NCBI GenBank assembly: GCA_020726205.1
Contig: DYTA01000002.1
Span: forward strand, 1 to 28,198
Reading direction: 5' to 3'
DNA: 28,198 nucleotides
From: Nitrosospira multiformis
GTDB lineage: Bacteria > Pseudomonadota > Gammaproteobacteria > Burkholderiales > UBA11063
Below, one piece after another: positions 9,046 through 16,870 of the stretch. The notes under the pieces are model-generated. The model worked only from the letters and a program-made list of their open reading frames with translations, ran no database searches and was not told the DNA's origin. Position 1 is the stretch's first letter. Every line of letters begins with the position of its first letter. The translations under genes and the position numbers were made by a program.

Positions 9046-11493
9046 TTAGGCATGAACACCAGGCGTTACCGCTTTAGTTGTATCCACCAGCTTTTGATCA
9101 TTATTCAATTGAATTGTATTTTCAATTGGTAATGGTTTATATTCTAGTGCAATGTCTAATACTTGTTCAATTGAGCTAACTGGAATAATTTCTAGTTGAA
9201 CTTTAATTTCATTCGGTATTTCTTCCAAATCTTTTGTATTTTTTTCTGGAATTAAAACCGTCTTAATCCCTGCTCTTAGTGCCGCCAACATTTTTTCTTT
9301 TAATCCACCAATTGGTAATACTTCACCATATAATGTTACTTCACCAGTCATTGCGACGCTAGATTTAATTGGTACGTGATTTAGGCTTGACGCAATTGCC
9401 GTTACCATAGCAATACCTGCAGATGGGCCATCTTTTGGTGTAGCTCCATCTGGTACGTGAATATGAATATCTTTATTCTCGTAAAATTTTTCATCTATAC
9501 CTAAAGATTTACAGCGACTCCTAACTAATGTAATTGCAGCTTGAATAGATTCTTTCATTACATCACCAAGTTGTCCACTACGAATTATAGCTCCTTTGCC
9601 AGGTATTGCAATTGCTTCAATCGTTAGAATATCACCACCAACTTCTGTCCAGGCCAATCCCGTTACTCGTCCAATGCGATTTTCTTTCGCACTTACACCA
9701 AAATCATTGATTTTAATACCCAGAAACTCACTTAAATTGTCTGGTGTAATTTTAATTTTTTTGGCTGTAGTTTTTTTGGTATCAATTTGCGTTACAACTT
9801 TGCGACATAACTTACCAATCTGACGGTCTAGATTACGCACGCCAGCTTCCGCAGTGTAGTAACGAATTACGTCTAAAATAGTATTATCATCAATAGCAAT
9901 TTCACTTGCTTTTAAGCCATTATTTTTAATTTGGCGTGGTAATAAATATTGTTCCGCAATTTTTAATTTTTCTTGTTCTGTATAGCCAGACAATCTGATT
10001 ACTTCCATACGATCTCTAAGCGGACCTGGAATATTCATCGAATTAGAGGTACACAAAAACATAACTTGCGATAAATCAAATGCAACTTCAGTGTAATTAT
10101 CAGTAAATGCTTTATTTTGTTCTGGATCTAATACTTCAAGTAACGCTGCTGCGGGATCACCACGATGATCAGCGCCGATTTTATCAATTTCATCAAATAA
10201 AACTAACGGATTTTTAACGCCACTTTTAGTAATATTTTGCATAACTTTACCAGGCATAGCACCAATATACGTTTTACGATGCCCACGAATTTCAGCCTCG
10301 TCGTGTAACCCACCCAAAGCAATTCTGACATATTTACGATTGGTTGCTTTAGCAATTGATTCACCCAAAGAGGTTTTACCAACTCCAGGAGGTCCTACAA
10401 AACATAAAATAGGTGCTTTATTATTTTCTGCACGACGCTGTACAGCAAGATATTCCACAATTCGTTCTTTAATTTTTTCTAAACCATAATGGTCTTTATC
10501 TAATATTTTTTGGGCTTTATCTAAGTCGCTACTAACTTTTGTTGTTTTTGCCCATGGTAAATCAATTAAGTGTTCAATGTAATTGCGAACTAATGAGCTT
10601 TCTGAAGACATTTGTGGCATCATTTTTAGTTTTTTCAATTCTGACGTTGCTTTTTTGACCGCTTCTTCACTCATTTTTGCTTTAGCAATTTTAGATTCTA
10701 ATTCTTGAACTTCATTCTGTTCTTCAGCTTCACCTAATTCTTGTTGAATTGCTCTTTGTTGTTCATGTAAGTAATATTCTTTTTGATTTTTTTCGATTTG
10801 CTGCTTAACTCGTCCTTGAATTTTACGTTCAACATTTAAAATTTCAATTTCACGGTTTAATTCACGTAATAGTAAAGTTAATCGTTTTTTGAGAGATGCA
10901 GTTTCTAGTAATTCTTGACGCATAGCTAAATCAACAATTACATGCGTGATAATCACGTCGGCTAATTGCTCAATATTTGTTATTTTGGCGATAATAGATA
11001 CCACTTCATCAGGTACTTTTTGGTTTAATTTTGCAAACTCATCAAATAGTTGAATTATTTCACGTCGTTGCGCCTCTAGTTCAATTTTACTGATATCTTG
11101 TTTGGTTTTTAACTCTTCTACTTCTGATGCTAAAAGACCATTTTTATCTTCAATATTTAAAGCCTTTGCTCTAGTTTTACCTTCAATTAGAACTTTTTTT
11201 GTTCCATCTGGTAGTGGTAAAATTTGTAAAATTTTTGCGAGTGTACCAGTCGTATGTAAATTTTCTGGACTAACGTCATTATCTCCTGGATTTTTTTGAC
11301 TTAGTAAAATTACTTGTTTATCTTTTTTATCAGCAACTTCTAAAGCATTTATTGATTTTTGACGCCCAACAAATAATGGGACTACCATATTTGGAAATAT
11401 TACCACATCTTTGAGAGGGATAATTGGAACCAAGTTATCTGCTATTTCAATATCAGTAGTGATATTGCTGTTATTGTTATCTTGTGTAATCAT
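9046..11493 (-). CDS. lon: ATP-dependent protease Lon
   Basis: An 815-residue LonA protease, slightly longer than E. coli Lon (784), with a short extra polar C-terminal tail. It unfolds and degrades damaged and short-lived regulatory proteins in the cytoplasm. The N-terminal substrate-binding domain starts near residue 20 and is followed by a coiled-coil stretch (about 200-290). The AAA+ module has Walker A GPPGVGKT (367-374) and Walker B VLFDEIDK (431-438). The protease domain has catalytic Ser691 in KDGPSAG and Lys734 in GGLKEK. AAGGA lies seven bases before the ATG. It follows spoT by 29 bases and is probably co-transcribed with it. I see no convincing heat-shock promoter in that gap, although one could lie inside spoT. 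A terminator follows. Confidence 0.98.
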   Translation of the reverse strand: MITQDNNNSNITTDIEIADNLVPIIPLKDVVIFPNMVVPLFVGRQKSINALEVADKKDKQVILLSQKNPGDNDVSPENLHTTGTLAKILQILPLPDGTKKVLIEGKTRAKALNIEDKNGLLASEVEELKTKQDISKIELEAQRREIIQLFDEFAKLNQKVPDEVVSIIAKITNIEQLADVIITHVIVDLAMRQELLETASLKKRLTLLLRELNREIEILNVERKIQGRVKQQIEKNQKEYYLHEQQRAIQQELGEAEEQNEVQELESKIAKAKMSEEAVKKATSELKKLKMMPQMSSESSLVRNYIEHLIDLPWAKTTKVSSDLDKAQKILDKDHYGLEKIKERIVEYLAVQRRAENNKAPILCFVGPPGVGKTSLGESIAKATNRKYVRIALGGLHDEAEIRGHRKTYIGAMPGKVMQNITKSGVKNPLVLFDEIDKIGADHRGDPAAALLEVLDPEQNKAFTDNYTEVAFDLSQVMFLCTSNSMNIPGPLRDRMEVIRLSGYTEQEKLKIAEQYLLPRQIKNNGLKASEIAIDDNTILDVIRYYTAEAGVRNLDRQIGKLCRKVVTQIDTKKTTAKKIKITPDNLSEFLGIKINDFGVSAKENRIGRVTGLAWTEVGGDILTIEAIAIPGKGAIIRSGQLGDVMKESIQAAITLVRSRCKSLGIDEKFYENKDIHIHVPDGATPKDGPSAGIAMVTAIASSLNHVPIKSSVAMTGEVTLYGEVLPIGGLKEKMLAALRAGIKTVLIPEKNTKDLEEIPNEIKVQLEIIPVSSIEQVLDIALEYKPLPIENTIQLNNDQKLVDTTKAVTPGVHA

Positions 11494-11522
11494 TGTTAAT
11501 TCCTTGTTGTGTAATTCTAAAT

Positions 11523-13634
11523 CTAAACTCTTGTTGCTTTAACCACAAAATCATGATCGATTATACTTGCTAATAATTCATCTATTTCTTTAGATGAGTG
11601 ACTTGTTATCGTTAAACGAACATTTACTAAGTTGTGATTTTCATGACGTTCTTGAAATATTTCTTCCATATTTATTTGTCTTTCGGCAATTATTGATGAA
11701 AGTTTATTAAATGTTCCTGGCAAATTATCGATCGTAATCATAACTTTTGATAAAAATTCCATATGTATATCATTTAAGATGGTGATGGAAACTAGTTTAT
11801 CAAGACCAATTGCTTTATTTTTACGACAATTATGGCGGTGTAGTTCTAATTCACCTTTTCTATTGATTTTACCTAAAATCACTTCATCTGGCAAAGGGCA
11901 GCACAGTTCATCTTGAATAATTGGTAAGTTACAATTGCTTAACTTGATTGGTAATGGTTCTTCTTCTGTGAGATTAATTAACTCTCGTACAACTTTTAGA
12001 ACTGGTATTTCATTAATTCCAATTTTTTGTTCAAAATCATCTAATGCCAGGCGACGATATTTTTTCTTAACATAATCATTGAGTAATTCATCACTAGCAA
12101 CTAAGTCACTACCAACTATATTTAATCCTATTCCAATTAGTTGTATTCCATTACTTACATCATCATCATATTTTTGTTCTTTAAGATATTGTTTAATTTT
12201 ACTAATAGCCCGACCACTTACTGCATAATTTAGCCATTCACTATCTGGTTCACTATCTAAAGATGTTGTTACATCAACGATATCTCCGTTTTGTAATTGA
12301 TAATTCAATGGTACTGAGTTTTGATTTACCCTTACACGATAGCAGCGGTTGCCAATATCCGTATGAATAGTGTATGCAAAATCAATCGGAGTAGCACCTT
12401 TTGGTAAATGAATAATTTTACCTTTAGGAGTGAAAGTGTATATACTACTAGGAGACAAATCTTTTTTTATGTTTTCAAGAAAATCAGTTGCTGAAAATGT
12501 ACTTGATTGAATATCTAAAATATTTTTTAACCAATTTGAGGTGTGTTTATGAACTGAGTTGTCTTTTTCTTGTAATTTTAGACCATAACTCACCACTCCC
12601 CGTTCTGCAATTTGTTCCATTTCTTTTGTGCGTATATGGATTTGAATCGGTGTACCATTTGGTCCAATCATTGTTGAGTGGAGGGATTGATAACCATTGC
12701 TTTTGGGTACAGCAATAAAGTCTTTAACTTTACCTGGTATTGGTTGATAAATACTATGAATTACACCCAATGTTAAATAGCAGTCACCAATTGTTTCAAC
12801 AATTACTTTTATTTCAAAAATATCATAAATTCTATTAAAAGCCTGTTTTGTTTTTAACATTCTGGTATATAGATTATAGATTGTACGCTGACGGTATTTA
12901 AATTCGCCATTGATTCCATTTGACTTAAGTCCATTATCTATATTTGTTAAAATGTCTTGAATTACTGGAAGTCTATTTTGGTGTGCTTTTTCTGCAACTG
13001 CAGATAAAACTTTATAGCGACATGGGTATAGATACTTGAAACTTTCTTCTGCTAATTCTAAGTGAACTTTATGAAGACCTATTTTATTCGCAATTGGTAC
13101 ATAAATTTCCATAGTTTCTTGCGCAATCTTTTTTTGCTTTAATGGACGCATAGATTTGAGTGTCATCATATTATGCATACGATCTGCAAGTTTTATCAAA
13201 ATTACTCGCACATCTTTTGCCATTGCTAAAACTACTTTGCGAAAGTATTCGGCATGTGCGGCTTCTTCTGATTCGAAATGGAGTTTATCTAATTTGGTTA
13301 CACTATCTACTAATTCAGCAATACTGATACCAAAAATACGGGTTAATTCTTCTTTACTGACATCTGTATCTTCGATAACATCATGCATTAAGGCACCAGC
13401 TATGGTTTGCTCATCTAATCCCCATTCAGCAATTAGAGTTGCAACTTCAATAGGGTGAGTTATGTACGGCTCACCACTTTTGCGAAATTGTCCCAAGTGT
13501 GCATGATTAGCAACCTGAAAAGCTAACTCAATGGTCTCAATTTGTTTACCATGCATTGTTTGTCGTGCTGTTTGCAGTAATTTACGACGCAAATTATCAA
13601 CTAAAAGCTGATAGTCACCATGATTAATTTCCAT
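11523..13634 (-). CDS. spoT: (p)ppGpp hydrolase SpoT (RSH family) with a substituted synthetase site
   Basis: A 703-residue full-length RSH protein with HD hydrolase, synthetase, TGS and ACT domains in order. The hydrolase site looks intact: His60 in YITHP, His84-Asp85 in ALMHDVIEDT, and Asp151-Arg152 in KLADRMHNM. The synthetase domain keeps KSNGYQSLH (311-319) and Asp271. However, the catalytic Glu of the usual VEVQIRT motif is Gln331 (codon CAA at 12644-12642, motif IQIHIRT). The REKHLYSI-type motif reads RQRTIYNL (248-255), and the usual AAHWxYK reads VSYGLK (348-353). From family knowledge the Glu is needed for ppGpp synthesis, so I infer a hydrolase-only enzyme. TGS (about 397-460) and the C-terminal ACT domain (about 630-703) are present. 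The gmk-rpoZ-spoT order is classic; it lies 27 bases after rpoZ. Confidence 0.95.
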   Translation of the reverse strand: MEINHGDYQLLVDNLRRKLLQTARQTMHGKQIETIELAFQVANHAHLGQFRKSGEPYITHPIEVATLIAEWGLDEQTIAGALMHDVIEDTDVSKEELTRIFGISIAELVDSVTKLDKLHFESEEAAHAEYFRKVVLAMAKDVRVILIKLADRMHNMMTLKSMRPLKQKKIAQETMEIYVPIANKIGLHKVHLELAEESFKYLYPCRYKVLSAVAEKAHQNRLPVIQDILTNIDNGLKSNGINGEFKYRQRTIYNLYTRMLKTKQAFNRIYDIFEIKVIVETIGDCYLTLGVIHSIYQPIPGKVKDFIAVPKSNGYQSLHSTMIGPNGTPIQIHIRTKEMEQIAERGVVSYGLKLQEKDNSVHKHTSNWLKNILDIQSSTFSATDFLENIKKDLSPSSIYTFTPKGKIIHLPKGATPIDFAYTIHTDIGNRCYRVRVNQNSVPLNYQLQNGDIVDVTTSLDSEPDSEWLNYAVSGRAISKIKQYLKEQKYDDDVSNGIQLIGIGLNIVGSDLVASDELLNDYVKKKYRRLALDDFEQKIGINEIPVLKVVRELINLTEEEPLPIKLSNCNLPIIQDELCCPLPDEVILGKINRKGELELHRHNCRKNKAIGLDKLVSITILNDIHMEFLSKVMITIDNLPGTFNKLSSIIAERQINMEEIFQERHENHNLVNVRLTITSHSSKEIDELLASIIDHDFVVKATRV

Positions 13635-13661
13635 TCCGAAATCCTACAAGAATGTTATAAC

Positions 13662-13868
13662 TTACTCAACTTTTGCTAAAATTGTTTTATCAATTTTATC
13701 TGCAGCAATTTCTCGTAGTGCAATTACTGTTGGTTTGTCTGATTCTTCATGTTCAATCAGTATATCTCCACCTTTTGCAATTTGACGAGCACGCAATGCT
13801 GCAGCAATAGTCATGTCAAAACGGTTGTTAATTATTTCCATACTGTCTTCTACTGTAAATCTAGCCAT
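13662..13868 (-). CDS. rpoZ: RNA polymerase omega subunit
   Basis: A 68-residue protein of normal omega length. It helps assemble the core RNA polymerase by clamping the beta-prime subunit and forms part of a ppGpp binding site in E. coli. The N-terminus [20 protein letters not shown], followed by [11 protein letters not shown], is the conserved omega signature. AAGGA lies nine bases before the ATG. It sits between gmk and spoT, the usual arrangement, which links GTP supply, ppGpp turnover and the polymerase target of ppGpp. Confidence 0.96.
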   Translation of the reverse strand: MARFTVEDSMEIINNRFDMTIAAALRARQIAKGGDILIEHEESDKPTVIALREIAADKIDKTILAKVE

Positions 13869-13882
13869 TTTATATTTTCCTT

Positions 13883-14491
13883 TTATTGTATGTTAAATTG
13901 ATTTTTTATAACTTCTAACATTGATTTAGTTTTGTTTCTTGGGGCTCTAATTATACTACATAAATCTTGCAATGCAACATCAAAGCTATCATTGACAATT
14001 AAATAGTCAAATTCTGATGCATGACTTATATCATCCAGAGCTAAATCTAATCTTTTTTGTATCACTTCTAAGCTATCGGTGTTACGGTTCCTAAGCCTTT
14101 GTTCTAAAGTTGCTAATGATGGTGGTAAAATGAATATAAGTACTGCCTCATTAAACAGCTTACGAATTTGTCTTGCTCCTTGCCAATCTATTTCTAAAAT
14201 TATATCTTTGCCAGTTGCTAAGAAGTCTTTAATTGTATTGATGTTAGTTCCATAGTAATTACCATATACACAGGCATACTCAAGGAACTCGTTGTTACCA
14301 ATCATTGTTTGAAACTCATCATTTGTAACAAAAAAATAATTAATTCCATTTTTTTCGCCATCACGGATTGGTCGTGTAGTATGTGATACCGATAGTTGTA
14401 CCTGTGGATCTACATTGCATAATGCATTGACTAAGGTAGATTTGCCTGCTCCAGATGGTGCTGCAATGACATAAATTTTGCCACGATTCAT
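13883..14491 (-). CDS. gmk: Guanylate kinase
   Basis: A 202-residue cytosolic kinase that converts GMP and ATP to GDP and ADP. The P-loop APSGAGKST is at residues 11-19. [20 protein letters not shown] (39-58) is the GMP-binding signature, and [11 protein letters not shown] is also characteristic. Length is typical. It is the first gene of the minus-strand gmk-rpoZ-spoT-lon block and is transcribed divergently from tatD. Its ribosome binding site (AGGGA) lies rather far, about 12 bases, from the ATG. GMP kinase is itself a known ppGpp target in many bacteria, which fits its position beside spoT. Confidence 0.97.
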   Translation of the reverse strand: MNRGKIYVIAAPSGAGKSTLVNALCNVDPQVQLSVSHTTRPIRDGEKNGINYFFVTNDEFQTMIGNNEFLEYACVYGNYYGTNINTIKDFLATGKDIILEIDWQGARQIRKLFNEAVLIFILPPSLATLEQRLRNRNTDSLEVIQKRLDLALDDISHASEFDYLIVNDSFDVALQDLCSIIRAPRNKTKSMLEVIKNQFNIQ

Positions 14492-14643
14492 TTATATGTA
14501 TTGTCCCTAAGATTTATTTCAATTGAGATGACTCAAATCAGCAATATGATACAATCATAAGCTTAAATAATATTCGTTATTGATTGTAAGCTATAACTTA
14601 ATCATCACGTAAAGCAAATATTTTATCAAAATAAGGTATACAA
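14492..14643. promoter_or_regulatory. Divergent promoter region between gmk and tatD
   Basis: This 152-base AT-rich region must hold promoters for both directions. A TATAAC at 14592-14597 (plus) and a TATCAT at 14551-14546 (minus) each match five of six bases of the -10 consensus. I cannot find a good -35 at proper spacing for either. An 8-bp inverted repeat, tacaatca (14550-14557) and tgattgta (14581-14588), lies between or on them and could be an operator. A small ttgag/ctcaa hairpin (14523-14536) falls in the gmk leader. Confidence 0.4.
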
Positions 14644-15429
14644 ATGTTAGTAGATTCACATTGTCACTTAAATTTTCCTGAGTTATCCGATAATTTACCT
14701 CATTATTTAGCGCAAATGGCAAATAATAAAGTTGATTGTGCATTAGTTGTTGCAACAAATTTGGATAATATCTCTAAAGTAGTTAAATTGTCACAAGAAC
14801 ATTCAAATTTATTTGCGGCTGTTGGTATTCATCCTGATGAAAAAATTGAAACACCGGATTCGTTAGGTGATATTTTATTTCAATTAGCACAAAATGATAA
14901 AGTTGTTGCAATCGGGGAAACCGGTTTAGATTACTATTGGAATAAAGAACAAGATTTAAGTTGGCAACGAAATCGTTTTGAAACACATATTGAGGTTGCA
15001 AAATTAACCAATTTACCTTTGGTTGTGCACACTAGAGAAGCCGCCAATGATACATATCAGATGCTGAAAACTGAAAAGATTGATGTTTGTGGTGCAGTTA
15101 TTCATTGTTTTACAGAAGATGTTGTGTGGGCTAAAAAATTTTTAGATTTAGGGTGTTATATTTCACTTTCTGGTATTGTAACATTCAAAAATGCTACTCA
15201 AATTCATGAAGTTGCAAAATATGTTCCATTAGATAGAATTTTAGTTGAAACTGATGCTCCTTATTTAGCACCGGTTCCTTTTAGAGGTAAATTAAATCAT
15301 CCTGGTTTAGTGTTACACACAGCGCAATTTATTGCAGATTTAAGACAAATAAATCTTAATGAGTTTGCTCAGGCAACTACTGCAAATTTTTTCAAATTAT
15401 TTAAAAAAGCTTATGTGATTGATGGTTAA
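14644..15429 (+). CDS. tatD: TatD family metal-dependent hydrolase
   Basis: A 261-residue TIM-barrel hydrolase of the TatD/YcfH family; some members act as 3'-5' DNA or RNA exonucleases. The metal-binding set is visible: DSHCH at residues 4-8 (His6, His8), Glu92 in GETGLDYYW, His129 in VVHTREA, His154 in IHCF and Asp204 in VETDAPYLAP. Length is normal. AAGG lies seven bases before the ATG. Whether it corresponds to TatD, YcfH or YjjV of E. coli cannot be settled from sequence alone. It stands between two operons: divergent from gmk and 266 bases upstream of rsmH. No clear terminator follows it, so some readthrough into the dcw operon is possible. Confidence 0.93.
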   Translation: MLVDSHCHLNFPELSDNLPHYLAQMANNKVDCALVVATNLDNISKVVKLSQEHSNLFAAVGIHPDEKIETPDSLGDILFQLAQNDKVVAIGETGLDYYWNKEQDLSWQRNRFETHIEVAKLTNLPLVVHTREAANDTYQMLKTEKIDVCGAVIHCFTEDVVWAKKFLDLGCYISLSGIVTFKNATQIHEVAKYVPLDRILVETDAPYLAPVPFRGKLNHPGLVLHTAQFIADLRQINLNEFAQATTANFFKLFKKAYVIDG

Positions 15430-15460
15430 ATTAAGTTACGTATTGTAAAAAGTTGTATTA

Positions 15461-15490
15461 TTGACGTATTGATTATTTGTGTGATAAAGT
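15461..15490 (+). promoter_or_regulatory. Candidate sigma-70 promoter upstream of rsmH
   Basis: TTGACG (15461-15466) is five of six to the -35 consensus. TAAAGT (15485-15490) is four of six to the -10 and lies after an 18-base spacer. The call is by eye only. Confidence 0.35.
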
Positions 15491-15636
15491 GCATCCTTGT
15501 ATTCTATTGTTTGTTGGGGTCGATAAATAGACATAGTATCAATTGTAACTAAAGCAAGAAATTTGTCATTGGTGTTAAAATAGTTCGTTATGTTTTGAAT
15601 TTTGCAATTTGAAATAGTTGTGAATATTATTACTAC

Positions 15637-15664
15637 TTGTATTCTTTAAATATTTACGTATGCT
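15637..15664 (+). promoter_or_regulatory. Second candidate promoter close to rsmH
   Basis: TTGTAT (15637-15642), a 16-base spacer and TATGCT (15659-15664) form a weak match. Transcripts would have a leader of about 25 bases before the rsmH ATG. Confidence 0.25.
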
Positions 15665-15695
15665 ATTGTTTTTAATTTAAATTAGTTTTTATGAT

Positions 15696-16625
15696 ATGGA
15701 TTTTATGCATTATTCTGTTTTACTAAATGAATCTATTGAAATGTTAAATATTAAGCCAGATGGTGTTTATGTTGATGGAACATTAGGGCGTTGTGGACAT
15801 ACCAAAGAAATACTTAAAAAACTTGGTGTAGGTGGTATTTTAATTGCATTTGATAAAGATCCAGATGCTATTGAGTATGCTAGACATGAGATTAATGATC
15901 CTAGGTTTCATTTGTTTCATGGTAGTTTTGCGGAAATAAATAAAGTTTTAGAACAATTGGGTATTGTAAGCATAGATGGTATATTGCTTGATTTAGGTAT
16001 TTCGTCTCCTCAGATAGATACCCCCGAGCGTGGTTTTAGTTTTCGTTTTGATGCGCCTTTGGATATGAGAATGAATAACTTGCAGGGTATTAGTGCAGCC
16101 GATTGGATTAATCATGCAGATGAAGTTGAGTTGGCTGATGTTTTTTGGCGATATGGCGAAGAAAAATTTTCTCGTAAAATTGCAAAAGCGATAGTTTCGC
16201 AACGTATAAATACACCATTTAAAACTACTTTTGAATTAGTTAATTTAGTAAGTAATCAAATTCCATACCGTGAAAAAGGTCAAAATCCAGCAACCAGAGT
16301 TTTTCAAGCTATAAGAATACATATAAATAATGAGCTCACAGATCTGGAAAACTTATTAGAATTAATTCCTATACGATTAAAATTGGGTGGAAGAATTGTT
16401 GTAATCAGTTTTCATTCATTAGAGGATAGAATTGTAAAGCAAAAATTTACAAGTTTAGCAACTGTTGAAAAATTACCGAAATGGGTTATGATGAATGAGT
16501 GTGATAGTGAGTTCAAAGTAATTGCTAAAAAAATCAAAGCTAGCGCTAGTGAAATATTAGAAAATAATCGTAGTAGAAGTGCAATTATGCGTTGTCTGGA
16601 GCGTGTTAGTGTTAAGAATAATTAA
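15696..16625 (+). CDS. rsmH: 16S rRNA (cytosine(1402)-N(4))-methyltransferase
   Basis: A 309-residue SAM-dependent methyltransferase (formerly MraW) that modifies C1402 in the decoding centre of 16S rRNA. The N-terminus carries HYSVLLNE. The SAM-binding motif DGTLGRCGHT (residues 28-37) has Cys33 where Gly or Ala is usual. LLDLGISSPQID, RGFSFRFDAPLDMRM and VISFHSLEDRIVK are family signatures. The ATG at 15696 has no good ribosome binding site; an ATG three codons later (15705) is possible and removes only MDF. It is the first gene of the dcw operon here because mraZ is missing. Its end overlaps the start of ftsL by 17 bases. Confidence 0.97.
   Translation: MDFMHYSVLLNESIEMLNIKPDGVYVDGTLGRCGHTKEILKKLGVGGILIAFDKDPDAIEYARHEINDPRFHLFHGSFAEINKVLEQLGIVSIDGILLDLGISSPQIDTPERGFSFRFDAPLDMRMNNLQGISAADWINHADEVELADVFWRYGEEKFSRKIAKAIVSQRINTPFKTTFELVNLVSNQIPYREKGQNPATRVFQAIRIHINNELTDLENLLELIPIRLKLGGRIVVISFHSLEDRIVKQKFTSLATVEKLPKWVMMNECDSEFKVIAKKIKASASEILENNRSRSAIMRCLERVSVKNN
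16598..16601 (+). promoter_or_regulatory. Ribosome binding site that fixes the ftsL GTG start
   Basis: GGAG inside the 3' end of rsmH lies seven bases before the GTG at 16609. Two other in-frame GTG codons exist upstream (16579 and 16603), but the first has no such site and the second is too close to it. Confidence 0.6.
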
Positions 16626-16869
16626 TTTTTTGTTAGTCATTGCTGTGCTAATTAACGCATTTTATTTAATTAATCAGCGCTATACAGCTAGACAGTACTA
16701 TATGCAATTAGCGGATTTACAAAATAAAGCAATTAGCTTAAATAAGGAATATACTAGACTACAGATTGAAGAAGGTACCTATTCATCTGGGTTAGCTGTT
16801 CAAGATTATGCAAGCAAGGGGTTAGGGCTGATTCAACCTGATAAGCAACATGTAGTGGATATACCATAA
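16609..16869 (+). CDS. ftsL: Cell division protein FtsL
   Basis: A small bitopic membrane protein of 86 residues when started at the GTG at 16609. It begins MLRIINFLLVIAVLINAFYL, a short cytoplasmic tail and one membrane segment. A periplasmic helical, coiled-coil stretch (about residues 25-60) follows. FtsL forms a complex with FtsB and FtsQ that activates FtsW-FtsI at the septum. The family is poorly conserved, so the call rests on position between rsmH and ftsI, size and topology; the N-terminus resembles betaproteobacterial FtsL. The frame can be extended to a GTG at 16579 (96 residues), but the shorter form has the better ribosome binding site and a normal tail. It overlaps rsmH by 17 bases and ends one base before ftsI. 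Confidence 0.88.
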   Translation: MLRIINFLLVIAVLINAFYLINQRYTARQYYMQLADLQNKAISLNKEYTRLQIEEGTYSSGLAVQDYASKGLGLIQPDKQHVVDIP

Positions 16870-16870
16870 G

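Larger units (their letters stand above)
15430..15695 (+). promoter_or_regulatory. Non-coding leader upstream of the dcw operon (mraZ position)
   Basis: These 266 bases hold no plausible coding frame and no trace of mraZ, which normally opens this operon. Two weak sigma-70-like promoters can be proposed (15461-15490 and 15637-15664). A 10-base direct repeat, cttgtattct, occurs at 15496-15505 and 15636-15645, each followed downstream by ctattgttt. I see no strong hairpin, tRNA or terminator. Confidence 0.5.

Noticed and set aside
13156..13458. A 100-codon plus-strand frame opposite spoT
   Set aside because: It lies wholly over the conserved HD hydrolase domain of spoT, has no ribosome binding site and no recognisable family.
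15430..15695. A tRNA, small RNA or degenerate mraZ in the 266-base gap
   Set aside because: No cloverleaf, strong hairpin or MraZ-like coding remnant could be found; only weak promoter-like words.
15789..15809. Cys33 in the SAM-binding motif of RsmH as a functional defect
   Set aside because: This position is variable (Gly or Ala among family members) and accepts small residues, so Cys is unlikely to impair the enzyme.
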